Shown one piece after another: positions 20,497-28,815 of a stretch of DNA of 52,927 bases (its first letter is position 1; each line of letters opens with the position of its first letter). Under the pieces are notes generated by a model. That model made no database searches and was not told the DNA's origin. It saw only the letters and a program-made list of their open reading frames with translations. The stretch covers positions 1 to 52,927 of the forward strand of contig CASDXO010000003.1 in NCBI GenBank assembly GCA_949285135.1, given 5' to 3'. The translations under genes and the position numbers were made by a program. Origin of the DNA: an uncultured Phascolarctobacterium sp. (GTDB lineage Bacteria > Bacillota > Negativicutes > Acidaminococcales > Acidaminococcaceae).

Positions 20497-21429
20497 ATGG
20501 ATTTTTTCAGTGAATTTTTTCAGGCTATTACCAATATGTCTGCAACCAGCCTGGCGCAGCACGTAGTCAACGGTGTTTCACTGGGCAGCCTGTATGCGCT
20601 GATAGCAATAGGTTATACCATGGTATACGGCATTTTGCTGATGATTAACTTTGCTCATGGCGATATAGTTATGATGGCCTGCTATTTTGCCTTCTTTGGC
20701 ATTACGGTCTTTCATATTCCCTGGTATTTTACTTTTATCGGCGTTATTATCGCTACGGCATTGCTGGGTGCAGTAATTGAGAGGACTGCTTATCGCCCGC
20801 TGCGCGATGCGCCAAAAAATTCTGTCCTTATTTCCGCAATCGGCGCTTCTTTCCTGCTGGAGAATCTGGCAAACTATCTGTTCAGCGGCCGTCCGCTCCG
20901 TTTTCCGGATATTCCGCTGCTCAGTGATAATATCGAGGTTGGAGGCGTGCAGATTCAGGCAATCTGTATCGTTATTCCGATTATGACCTTTTTAAGTCTG
21001 TGGGTATTGCTGCATATAGTAAACCATACCAAGATTGGTATGGCCATGCGTGCGGTTTCCAAAGACTATGAAATTGCCCGGGTAATGGGTGTTAATATCG
21101 ACAGAGTTATTTCCATTACCTTCATTATCGGCAGTGCGCTTGCTGCAATCGGTGCCTTTATGTGGGGTGTACGTTATCCGGGTATTACGCCCATGCTGGG
21201 TGTTATGCCGGGTCTGAAATGCTTTATCGCTGCAGTTATCGGCGGTATCGGCAATATCAAAGGTGCGGTTATCGGCGGCTTTATCCTGGGTTTGGGCGAA
21301 GTGTTTATCGTCGCTTTCTTCCCGCAGCTTTCAGGCTACCGCGATGCTTTTGCTTTTATTGTACTCATTATTATCTTATTTTATAAACCTACGGGACTTT
21401 TGGGTGAAAAAACTACGGAGAAGGTGTAA
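20497..21429 (+). CDS. livH: Branched-chain amino acid ABC transporter permease LivH
   Basis: The roughly 310-aa membrane protein has the LivH signature (NGVSLGSLYALIAIGYTMVYGILLMINFAHGD) and the EAA-like loop segment (GMAMRAVSKDYEIARVMGVNIDRVI) that contacts the ATPases. ATG 20497 follows a weak ggtggtg site. An in-frame TTG at 20473 has nothing upstream. It pairs with LivM to form the transport channel. Confidence 0.93.
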   Translation: MDFFSEFFQAITNMSATSLAQHVVNGVSLGSLYALIAIGYTMVYGILLMINFAHGDIVMMACYFAFFGITVFHIPWYFTFIGVIIATALLGAVIERTAYRPLRDAPKNSVLISAIGASFLLENLANYLFSGRPLRFPDIPLLSDNIEVGGVQIQAICIVIPIMTFLSLWVLLHIVNHTKIGMAMRAVSKDYEIARVMGVNIDRVISITFIIGSALAAIGAFMWGVRYPGITPMLGVMPGLKCFIAAVIGGIGNIKGAVIGGFILGLGEVFIVAFFPQLSGYRDAFAFIVLIIILFYKPTGLLGEKTTEKV

Positions 21430-21431
21430 GC

Positions 21432-22496
21432 ATGGACAAGAAAAGAAATATTTTGCTGACGGCAGTCTGCGTTATTGTCCTTTTTGGTGCTGCCTGCTTC
21501 GCTCAGTTTGAACTTGATTCTTATATCCGCAGGATTATTAACCTGTGTCTGATTTATGCCATTATCGGCCTTTCCATGAATCTGACCAACGGCTTTGCCG
21601 GGCAGTTCAGTCTGGGACAGGCGGGCTTTATGGCTGTTGGCGCCTATGTGGTAGGCGTCTTTACGGTACCGGTAGAGCTGAGGGAGAACGTATTTTACGC
21701 TGTACCTATGAACCCGCTGATTGCTGATATCGAAATGCCCTTATGGCTGGCTTTAATTGTCGGCGGCCTTTTATCTGCGCTGATAGCCTTTTTGATTGGT
21801 ACGCCTGTACTGCGGCTGCGCGGCGACTATCTGGCGATTGCTACCCTTGGTTTTTCGGAAATTATCCGTATCATTATTACCAATGCGCAGAGCTTTACTA
21901 ACGGTGCTTTGGGTATCAAGGATATTCCTGCCTTAAATGATGTACGTTATATCTATGTGGCAACAGCGGTAACCTTCCTTTTTATTACGGCGCTGATTAA
22001 CTCTTCTTACGGCCGTGCTTTTAAGGCTATCCGCGAAGATGAGATTGCCGCAGAAGCCATGGGTGTTAATCTGTTCCGTCATAAATGTCTGGCTTTTATG
22101 CTCAGCGCATTTTTTGCCGGTATAGGCGGCGGACTGTACGGCGCGCTGCTGGGTACGGTAGACCCGAAAAACTTTCTCTTTACTTTAACCTATAATTTCC
22201 TGCTGATTATCGTTTTAGGCGGTATGGGCAGCATCACCGGCAGTATGCTGGGTGCAGTTATTGTAACGGCAGGACTGGAATTTTTGCGTGTATTTGATGA
22301 GCCGCTGGTTATGTTCGGTATGGATATTCCGCTGTTCCGTCCGGGCTTCCGTATGGTAATTTTCTCCCTCCTGCTGATGATATGCGTGCTGTTCTGGCGC
22401 AAGGGCATTATGGGCACCAGCGAGTTTACCTGGGATAAATTTATTGCGTTTTGCAAAAACCCCGTAAAATACTGCCTGCAGAAAGGAGCTAAATGA
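21432..22496 (+). CDS. livM: Branched-chain amino acid ABC transporter permease LivM
   Basis: The 354-aa permease has the LivM signature (GLSMNLTNGFAGQFSLGQAGFMAVGAYVVG) and coupling segment (FKAIREDEIAAEAMGVN). It starts 2 nt after livH and its stop overlaps the livG start region, so the genes are translationally coupled. Confidence 0.94.
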   Translation: MDKKRNILLTAVCVIVLFGAACFAQFELDSYIRRIINLCLIYAIIGLSMNLTNGFAGQFSLGQAGFMAVGAYVVGVFTVPVELRENVFYAVPMNPLIADIEMPLWLALIVGGLLSALIAFLIGTPVLRLRGDYLAIATLGFSEIIRIIITNAQSFTNGALGIKDIPALNDVRYIYVATAVTFLFITALINSSYGRAFKAIREDEIAAEAMGVNLFRHKCLAFMLSAFFAGIGGGLYGALLGTVDPKNFLFTLTYNFLLIIVLGGMGSITGSMLGAVIVTAGLEFLRVFDEPLVMFGMDIPLFRPGFRMVIFSLLLMICVLFWRKGIMGTSEFTWDKFIAFCKNPVKYCLQKGAK

Positions 22497-23284
22497 TGAG
22501 CACCGTTCTGAAAACTGACAGAATCACCATGCGTTTTGGTGGTGTTACCGCTGTCAATGAGCTAAAACTTGATATCCGCGAACATCAGATAGTGGCGCTG
22601 ATTGGGCCTAACGGCGCCGGCAAGACGACGGCGTTTAACATGATTACCGGCGTATATACACCAACAAGCGGTGATGTTATGTATACGCTGCCCTCAGGTG
22701 AGGCTGTAAAGATTACCGGTAAGCGTCCCAGCGATATAGCCAAAATGGGTATTGCCCGTACTTTCCAAAATATCCGTCTGTTTAAGGATTTATCCGTCTA
22801 TGAAAATGTTATGATAGCCAAACATCTGCATTTACAGTCCGGCTTTATGTCGGCAGCACTGCATTTGCCCTGGTATAATAAAGAGCAAAAGGCCATGGAG
22901 CAGGACGTTAAGGAGCTGCTGCAGAAAGTAGGGCTGTGGGAACTGCGGGAGGAAAAGGCTTCCAGCCTGCCTTACGGACAGCAGCGCCGGCTGGAGATTG
23001 TGCGTGCGCTGGCAACCGGCCCGCGGGTACTGCTGCTGGACGAACCTGCAGCAGGCATGAATCCCAAGGAAACAGAAGAACTGACGGAATTTATCCGCCG
23101 CATCCGTGACGAATATAATTTGACTATCTTTATGATTGAACATCATATGGATCTGGTTATGGAAATATCCGACTGGATTTATGTGCTTGACTTCGGCATG
23201 GAGATTGCTCAGGGTACGCCTGAGGAGATTCAGAATAACAGCCGCGTTATCGAGGCTTATCTGGGGGTTGAGGAAGATGCTTAA
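22496..23284 (+). CDS. livG: Branched-chain amino acid ABC transporter ATP-binding protein LivG
   Basis: The 262-aa ATPase has Walker A GPNGAGKTT, the LivG insert (SDIAKMGIARTFQNIRLFKDLSV), a signature region SLPYGQQRRLEIVRAL and Walker B LLLDEPAAGMNP. ATG 22496 is 7 nt from aaggag; an ATG at 22493 is equally in frame. Its end overlaps livF by 8 nt. Confidence 0.94.
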   Translation: MSTVLKTDRITMRFGGVTAVNELKLDIREHQIVALIGPNGAGKTTAFNMITGVYTPTSGDVMYTLPSGEAVKITGKRPSDIAKMGIARTFQNIRLFKDLSVYENVMIAKHLHLQSGFMSAALHLPWYNKEQKAMEQDVKELLQKVGLWELREEKASSLPYGQQRRLEIVRALATGPRVLLLDEPAAGMNPKETEELTEFIRRIRDEYNLTIFMIEHHMDLVMEISDWIYVLDFGMEIAQGTPEEIQNNSRVIEAYLGVEEDA

Positions 23285-23990
23285 AGTAGAAGATCTGGTA
23301 GTTGCCTACGGCGGCATCGAAGCTTTAAAAGGCGTATCGCTGGAAGTGCCTGAAGGCAAGATTGTAACACTTATCGGCGCTAATGGTGCAGGCAAGAGTA
23401 CCCTGCTGCGCAGTATTATGGGGCTGGTAAAACCTAAAAGCGGCAAAATAGAGTATGACGGTAAAGAACTGATCGGACTCAATTCGCAGAAGATCGTGCA
23501 GAACGGTATTACTCTTGTTCCTGAAGGCCGCCGTGTTTTCGTCAATTTGACGGTATTGGAAAATCTCAAGATTGGTGCCTATATGCGCCAGGATACGGAA
23601 GGTATTGAACGTGATATCAAACGTATTTATGAAATGTTTCCCCGCCTTGAGGAACGCAGCTGGCAGATGGCAGGCACTCTTTCCGGCGGTGAGCAGCAGA
23701 TGCTGGCAGTAGGCAGAGCGCTGATGTGCCGTCCTAAGCTGCTGATGATGGACGAACCGTCACTGGGACTTGCACCGCTTGTTATTAAAGATATCTTCAA
23801 TATCATTCAGGAGATTAACCATCAGGGGATGACCGTCCTGCTTATTGAGCAGAATGCCAATATGGCGCTCAAGATCGCCGATAAAGCCTATGTGCTGGAA
23901 ACCGGCAAGCTGACCATGCAGGGTACGGGGCAGGAACTGCTGGAAAATCCTGATATTAAAGCGGCCTATCTGGGTAAAAAGAAAAAATAA
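23277..23990 (+). CDS. livF: Branched-chain amino acid ABC transporter ATP-binding protein LivF
   Basis: The 237-aa ATPase has Walker A GANGAGKST, the NLTVLENLKIGA segment, the signature LSGGEQQMLAVGRALM and Walker B LLMMDEPSLGLAP. The start is ATG 23277 inside the end of livG; the frame is open further upstream but only through livG sequence. It is the last gene of the liv operon. Confidence 0.94.
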   Translation: MLKVEDLVVAYGGIEALKGVSLEVPEGKIVTLIGANGAGKSTLLRSIMGLVKPKSGKIEYDGKELIGLNSQKIVQNGITLVPEGRRVFVNLTVLENLKIGAYMRQDTEGIERDIKRIYEMFPRLEERSWQMAGTLSGGEQQMLAVGRALMCRPKLLMMDEPSLGLAPLVIKDIFNIIQEINHQGMTVLLIEQNANMALKIADKAYVLETGKLTMQGTGQELLENPDIKAAYLGKKKK

Positions 23991-24001
23991 AGGTTTAGAA
24001 C

Positions 24002-24041
24002 AGTCAACCGGTGCTTTGCCACTGGTTGACTATTTTTTTTT
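24002..24041 (+). terminator. Terminator after livF
   Basis: A 12-bp stem with one mismatch (agtcaaccggtg 24002-24013, cactggttgact 24020-24031) is followed by nine T. Confidence 0.9.
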
Positions 24042-24054
24042 ACAATTATATAAT
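24026..24054 (+). promoter_or_regulatory. ecfA1 promoter embedded in the livF terminator
   Basis: TTGACT (24026-24031) is the last part of the terminator's 3' arm. A 17-nt spacer made largely of the T-run leads to TATAAT (24049-24054). Transcription would begin near 24061, giving a short leader before ecfA1. Confidence 0.7.
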
Positions 24055-24087
24055 AAGGGCAATGATTAAAATGTGGGGGCAGATGCT

Positions 24088-24912
24088 GTGATCTCTGTAA
24101 AAGAGCTTAAACATATATATACAGATGCTGACGGTAATGAAGTCAGCGCTTTGAACGGAATCAATCTTGATATTCCGGAAGGTGAGTTTATTGCCATTAT
24201 CGGTGCTAACGGCAGTGGTAAATCTACGCTGGCGCGGCATTTAAACGCTTTGCTGCTGCCAACTGCCGGCAAGTGCATCGTAGATGGGATGGATACGACC
24301 GAAGAAAAAAATCTGTGGCATATCCGCCAGCATGTAGGAATGGTTTTTCAAAATCCCGATAATCAGATTGTTGCCGCCATAGTAGCAGAGGATGTTGCTT
24401 TTGGACCGGAAAATGTCGGCGTTCCGGGCAGTGAAATCAAAGGCAGGGTTGACAGAGCTCTGGCAGCTGTCGGGATGACGGAATATGCCGGACACGCGCC
24501 TCATCTTTTGAGCGGTGGACAGAAGCAGCGTGTCGCTATTGCCGGCGTACTGGCACTGGAGCCGAGGGTCATCGTACTGGACGAACCTACGGCAATGCTT
24601 GATCCGCAGGGCAGGCGGGAGATAGTACGAACGGTTAAGCAGCTGAACAGGGAAAAAGGCATTACCATCGTTTATATTACTCATTATATGACAGAAGCGC
24701 TGGAGGCCGACCGGGTAGTGGTGATGGAAAAGGGCAATATACGTTTTTCCGGAACTCCCCATGAAGTGTTCAGCAGGGTGGACGAGCTGGAAAAAGCCGG
24801 ACTGGAAGCGCCGCTGGCGGCAAAAATAGCTAATGAATTGCGTAAAGGCGGCGTAAAAATACCTGAGGAAATTATTACCGATGAGGAGCTGGCAGAGGTA
24901 TTATGTCGATAG
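24088..24912 (+). CDS. ecfA1: ECF transporter ATPase EcfA1
   Basis: The 274-aa ATPase of an energy-coupling-factor vitamin transporter has Walker A GANGSGKST, Q-loop VFQNPDNQIV, the ECF-specific EDVAFGPENVG, signature LLSGGQKQRVAIAG and Walker B VIVLDEPTAMLDP. GTG 24088 is preferred over in-frame GTG 24073, because the G-rich ribosome-binding site occupies 24073-24079. Together with ecfA2 and ecfT it forms the shared module used by several S components; no S component is encoded here. Confidence 0.93.
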   Translation: MISVKELKHIYTDADGNEVSALNGINLDIPEGEFIAIIGANGSGKSTLARHLNALLLPTAGKCIVDGMDTTEEKNLWHIRQHVGMVFQNPDNQIVAAIVAEDVAFGPENVGVPGSEIKGRVDRALAAVGMTEYAGHAPHLLSGGQKQRVAIAGVLALEPRVIVLDEPTAMLDPQGRREIVRTVKQLNREKGITIVYITHYMTEALEADRVVVMEKGNIRFSGTPHEVFSRVDELEKAGLEAPLAAKIANELRKGGVKIPEEIITDEELAEVLCR

Positions 24913-25760
24913 ATATAAAAAATATTTTCTATACATATATGCGCGGTACACCGTTTGAGAAAAAGGCGCTGGATGATGTGTCTGTAAGTATCGAAAAAGG
25001 CGAAATTATTGCTGTCATCGGACATACAGGCAGCGGTAAATCTACCCTGGTGCAGCATCTTAACGGCTTACTGAAACCGGATGACGGGCAGGTTGCCGTT
25101 GATGGTGTAAACCTTGCGGGTAAGGAGGCAGCTGCCAGAAAGGCACGGCAGCTGGTTGGTATGGTGTTCCAGTATCCTGAACATCAGATTTTTGCCGAAA
25201 CTGTTTATGAGGACATTGCTTTTGGTCCCCGTAATCGTGGTTTCAGTGAAGCAGAAGTGGATAAACAGGTGCGTGAGGCTATGGCCTTTGTCGGACTGGA
25301 TTTTGAAACATTTGCCCGTCGTTCTCCTTTTCAGATGAGCGGCGGCCAGATGCGCCGGGTAGCGATTGCCGGTGTGGTGGCCATGAATCCTGACTACCTT
25401 GTCCTGGACGAACCGTCTGCAGGGCTGGACCCGCGCAGTCGCAATGCTGTGTTTAAGGAAATCATGGCACTGCATCAAAGCCGCGGTATTGCCATCGTGC
25501 TGGTTACCCACAGTATGGAAGAGGCAGTTAAATATGCCAGACGTATGCTGGTAATAAATAAAGGTAAAATATTATTTGACGGAAATCCTGCCGATATTTT
25601 TAAAAACCATCAGCACAAGCTGGTGGAAGTCGGTATGGACGAGCCGCAGGTATTTAAACTGGCTGCATTACTGCGGCAAAAGGGTTTAGAACTGCCGCAG
25701 GGCATTACTGATGATGTTACGCTGCTGCAAATGATTAAAAAAGCAAAGGGGTGGAGATAA
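24903..25760 (+). CDS. ecfA2: ECF transporter ATPase EcfA2
   Basis: The 285-aa second ATPase has Walker A GHTGSGKST, Q-loop VFQYPEHQIF, EDIAFGPRNRG, signature MSGGQMRRVAIAG and Walker B YLVLDEPSAGLDP. The GHTGSGKS P-loop is typical of EcfA2. It overlaps ecfA1 by 10 nt and ecfT by 1 nt. Confidence 0.94.
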   Translation: MSIDIKNIFYTYMRGTPFEKKALDDVSVSIEKGEIIAVIGHTGSGKSTLVQHLNGLLKPDDGQVAVDGVNLAGKEAAARKARQLVGMVFQYPEHQIFAETVYEDIAFGPRNRGFSEAEVDKQVREAMAFVGLDFETFARRSPFQMSGGQMRRVAIAGVVAMNPDYLVLDEPSAGLDPRSRNAVFKEIMALHQSRGIAIVLVTHSMEEAVKYARRMLVINKGKILFDGNPADIFKNHQHKLVEVGMDEPQVFKLAALLRQKGLELPQGITDDVTLLQMIKKAKGWR

Positions 25761-26578
25761 TGCTGAGTGATATTACCCTGGGACAATATTTTCCGGGAAA
25801 TTCTTTTATTCACCGGCTTGACCCCAGAACCAAGATTTTAGCGACACTTATTTATATTATTGCTATCTTTTTTGCCGACAGTTTCCTGTCTTATGCCATT
25901 TTGACAGGTTTTGCCTTCGCGGTAATTTTATTTTCCCGTCTGCCGGTGCTGATGGTGTTAAAATCACTGAAGCCCATTATGATTATCGTACTGCTGACAT
26001 TGGGCATCCATATGTTTACTGCGCCTGGCGAGCATGTAATCTTTACCTGGAAGTTTTTGTCCGTAACGCAGGAAGGTTTGGAACTTGGTATTAAGATGTC
26101 TTTGCGTCTTATGCTGCTGCTGCTTTTTTCTTCAGTGCTGACCTTTACTACGTCGCCGATTATCCTCACTGACGGTATTGAAAGTTTGCTGCGCCCCTTT
26201 AAAAAGGTTGGCGTACCGGCTCACGAATTGGCCATGATGATGACCATTGCCCTGCGCTTTATTCCTACGTTGCTGGAAGAAACCGACCGTATTATGAAGG
26301 CACAGACAGCAAGAGGTGCAGATTTCAGCAGCGGCAATCTGCTGCAGCGCGCTAAAAATATGCTGCCGCTTCTGGTGCCGCTGTTTATCAGCGCCTTCCG
26401 CAGAGCCGACGAACTGGCTGTGGCTATGGAGTCTCGCTGCTATCGCGGCGGCGAGGGGCGTACGCGAATGCATGAACTGATGTATAAAGGCATTGACTAC
26501 GCTGCTTTCGGTACAGTTTTTGTCCTGACGGCGCTGCTGGCCTTTTTGCGCTGGGGTACTGCTTTATGCGCACTGTAA
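25760..26578 (+). CDS. ecfT: ECF transporter transmembrane subunit EcfT
   Basis: The 272-aa membrane protein starts MLSDITLGQYFPGNSFIHRLDPRTK. It carries the second coupling motif AMESRCYRGGEGRTRM; the first Ala-Arg-Gly type motif is seen as QTARGADF. It links the two ATPases to vitamin-binding S components. ATG 25760 overlaps the ecfA2 stop. It overlaps truA by 13 nt. Confidence 0.93.
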   Translation: MLSDITLGQYFPGNSFIHRLDPRTKILATLIYIIAIFFADSFLSYAILTGFAFAVILFSRLPVLMVLKSLKPIMIIVLLTLGIHMFTAPGEHVIFTWKFLSVTQEGLELGIKMSLRLMLLLLFSSVLTFTTSPIILTDGIESLLRPFKKVGVPAHELAMMMTIALRFIPTLLEETDRIMKAQTARGADFSSGNLLQRAKNMLPLLVPLFISAFRRADELAVAMESRCYRGGEGRTRMHELMYKGIDYAAFGTVFVLTALLAFLRWGTALCAL

Positions 26579-27339
26579 AGCTTGTTATTGCCTATGACGG
26601 CAGCGGTTATCGCGGCTTTCAGAAACAGAAAAATGTGGTAGCGGTGCAGAATGTGCTGGAAGAAGTATTAAGCAAACTGTGCGGAGAAAAGATTACTACG
26701 ACAGGCAGCGGGCGTACCGATACCGGCGTACATGCTTTGGCGCAGACAGTAAGTTTTACTACAAATGGGCGCATTCCCTGTGCCAATATTGTGCGGGCAG
26801 CGGAAAAGATGCTGCCGCCTGACATCGTCATTATCAGTGCCGAAGAAGTTGCAGCAGGCTTTCATGCACGCATCAGCGCCTGCTGGAAACGGTACTTATA
26901 TAAGATTTTGGAAAACGAGCATAACGACCCCTGTCAGGTACGCTATGCCTGGCAGCTGCGGCAAAAGCTTGACCTCGATGCGATGAACGAGGCAGCTGCC
27001 ATGCTGCTGGGAACCCATGATTTTTCTGCTTTTCGCAGCAGCGGCAGTGTAGATACATCTCCTGTTAAGACCATGTATGAGGCAAAATGGCAGCGCAGCG
27101 GTAACGAGGTACGTTTTACCATCGCTGGGGACGGCTTTTTGTATCATATGGTGCGCAATCTGGTCTGGTCCATGGTGCAGATTGGTCTTGGCTTACGCAC
27201 GCCCCAGGACTTTGCCAGAGAACTTGCGTCCAGCCGCTGTGAATTTCTCAACGAGCCGGCACCGGCGCAGGGATTATACCTGCAGGAGGTTTTTTATGAG
27301 CCCTATGCAGCGCTGCAGACAGATTGCAAAAAACTGTAA
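26566..27339 (+). CDS. truA: tRNA pseudouridine(38-40) synthase TruA
   Basis: The 257-aa product has LVIAYDGSGYRGFQKQ and the catalytic-aspartate motif GSGRTDTGVHA (Asp 52). Later blocks such as HDFSAFRSSGS and DGFLYHMVRNLV are also typical. It modifies the anticodon stem of tRNAs. The start lies inside ecfT, the usual Firmicute arrangement ecfA-ecfA-ecfT-truA. Confidence 0.95.
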   Translation: MRTVKLVIAYDGSGYRGFQKQKNVVAVQNVLEEVLSKLCGEKITTTGSGRTDTGVHALAQTVSFTTNGRIPCANIVRAAEKMLPPDIVIISAEEVAAGFHARISACWKRYLYKILENEHNDPCQVRYAWQLRQKLDLDAMNEAAAMLLGTHDFSAFRSSGSVDTSPVKTMYEAKWQRSGNEVRFTIAGDGFLYHMVRNLVWSMVQIGLGLRTPQDFARELASSRCEFLNEPAPAQGLYLQEVFYEPYAALQTDCKKL

Positions 27340-27356
27340 TTTTTTTACATTTTTTC

Positions 27357-27385
27357 TTGACTTACATGGAGCAGATAGCTATAAT
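27357..27385 (+). promoter_or_regulatory. Promoter of rplM-rpsI
   Basis: TTGACT (27357-27362), 17-nt spacer, TATAAT (27380-27385). This is a near-consensus sigma-A promoter, giving a leader of about 85 nt before rplM. Confidence 0.85.
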
Positions 27386-27391
27386 AAATAT

Positions 27392-27470
27392 ACGTGATTT
27401 TCCGCTAGATTTCACTAGCCCCGAAAGAAAGTGAGAAGATCGCAACGAACTGTATATTTCTTAGGAGGGA
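27392..27470 (+). promoter_or_regulatory. rplM mRNA leader (possible L13-type leader)
   Basis: The leader contains a small hairpin (gctag 27404-27408 with ctagc 27415-27419) and ends in the strong ribosome-binding site aggaggg (27463-27469). Firmicute rplM genes often carry an autoregulatory leader. I cannot fit the consensus by eye, so this is only a candidate. Confidence 0.35.
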
Positions 27471-27477
27471 CATAAGG

Positions 27478-27915
27478 ATGAAATCTTTTATGGCTAATCC
27501 GTCCAACATCGAACGTAAATGGTTCGTTGTTGACGCAGCTGATAAAACTCTCGGCCGCATGGCTGCTGAAGTTGCAAAAATCCTGCGCGGTAAACATAAA
27601 CCGACTTTTACCCCGCATATGGACACCGGTGATCACGTAATCGTTATCAATGCAGACAAAGTTGTTCTGACCGGTAAAAAACTTACTCACAAAATCTATT
27701 TCCGTCATTCCGGTTATCTCGGCGGCGACAGCTACACCAAAGCTGGCGACATGCTGAAGAAAAACCCGGTAAGAATGGTAGAACTTGCTGTTAAAGGCAT
27801 GATTCCTAAAAACCGTCTTGGCAGCCAAATCTTCACTAAACTTCATGTATATGCTGGCAGCGAACATCCGCATGCAGCTCAAAAACCTGAAGTATTGGAA
27901 ATTAACGTAAGATAA
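27478..27915 (+). CDS. rplM: 50S ribosomal protein L13
   Basis: The 145-aa product ([52 protein letters not shown]) is L13, an early 50S assembly protein. It forms the usual pair with rpsI, 23 nt downstream. Confidence 0.98.
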   Translation: MKSFMANPSNIERKWFVVDAADKTLGRMAAEVAKILRGKHKPTFTPHMDTGDHVIVINADKVVLTGKKLTHKIYFRHSGYLGGDSYTKAGDMLKKNPVRMVELAVKGMIPKNRLGSQIFTKLHVYAGSEHPHAAQKPEVLEINVR

Positions 27916-27938
27916 TAACATCCGGGAGGGAACAATAA

Positions 27939-28331
27939 ATGGCAGTAGTTACTTATAATGCGACCGGTCGTCGTAAATCTTCCGTTGCTCGCGTTCGCCT
28001 GGTTCCGGGTGAAGGCAACATCGTTATCAACGACCGTGAATTAGACAAATATTTCGGTTTAAAAACCTTAGAACTCATCGTTAACCAACCGCTGGAAATC
28101 ACTGAAACCAAAGGCAAATATGATGTTTTGGTAAATGTTAACGGCGGCGGCATTTCCGGCCAGGCTGGCGCTATCCGTCACGGTATCGCTCGTGCTCTGC
28201 TGAAAGTTGACGAAGAATTCCGTCCGGCTCTGAAAAAAGCTGGTCTCTTAACCCGCGACCCGCGTGAAAAAGAACGTCGTAAATACGGCTTGAAGAAAGC
28301 TCGTAAAGCTTCTCAGTTCTCCAAACGTTAA
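27939..28331 (+). CDS. rpsI: 30S ribosomal protein S9
   Basis: The 130-aa product ([38 protein letters not shown]) ends in the basic tail [12 protein letters not shown] that reaches the P-site tRNA. Confidence 0.98.
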   Translation: MAVVTYNATGRRKSSVARVRLVPGEGNIVINDRELDKYFGLKTLELIVNQPLEITETKGKYDVLVNVNGGGISGQAGAIRHGIARALLKVDEEFRPALKKAGLLTRDPREKERRKYGLKKARKASQFSKR

Positions 28332-28359
28332 TCGCAGCGTACGTGTACAGCGTATTTAC

Positions 28360-28392
28360 AACCCCGAAAGCATATGCTTTCGGGGTTTTTTG
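28360..28392 (+). terminator. Terminator after rpsI
   Basis: A perfect 28-nt palindrome (aaccccgaaagc at 28360-28371 with its mirror ending at 28387) is followed by T. Confidence 0.92.
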
Positions 28393-28640
28393 CTGTTCGT
28401 TTTTTCTGTTGTCTGCAGCGGGAAAAATATTGAGTAAAAGTATATCTTGCGGCAAAAAGCCTGCTTCTGCCATTACATGGATTACTGACAGACTTTGCCT
28501 GAAATTTTATTTCAGTGTCTGAATAATTAATTTTTACTTATAAGTTAAAATGCACTTTTTTGTATTTTAATAAATTGTTATTGTTTTAAAATTATTGGAA
28601 AACTACTGCTGTACAACAATCAGTTATTATAAAAGATATA

Positions 28641-28715
28641 TTAAAATACTTTTTACAAAAAGATAATTTGCATAAAAATAAATAATAAAATAAAAGACAC
28701 AAAAAAGTATTTTAA
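28641..28715 (+). repeat. 14-bp perfect inverted repeat
   Basis: TTAAAATACTTTTT (28641-28654) is exactly mirrored by AAAAAGTATTTTAA (28702-28715), 47 nt apart. The role is unknown; it could be a regulatory site pair or an RNA stem. Confidence 0.6.
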
Positions 28716-28752
28716 AATTCACACAAAAGACATGTAAATGAAATAAAAGATA

Positions 28753-28781
28753 TTGCTGTTTAAGACAATAAATGTTATGCT
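28753..28781 (+). promoter_or_regulatory. Candidate promoter of the autotransporter gene
   Basis: TTGCTG (28753-28758), 17-nt spacer, TATGCT (28776-28781), ending 34 nt before the start codon. Both boxes have two mismatches to consensus. Confidence 0.45.
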
Positions 28782-28815
28782 TGGATTGCAATAAAATTAA
28801 GTCGAGGTATAACAA

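Larger units (their letters stand above)
28393..28815 (+). other. AT-rich gap upstream of the autotransporter
   Basis: No gene is supported here. The stretch from about 28500 is very AT-rich. It holds a perfect 14-bp inverted repeat (28641-28654 with 28702-28715), five copies of AAAAGA(T/C)A and a plausible promoter at 28753-28781. Confidence 0.7.
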
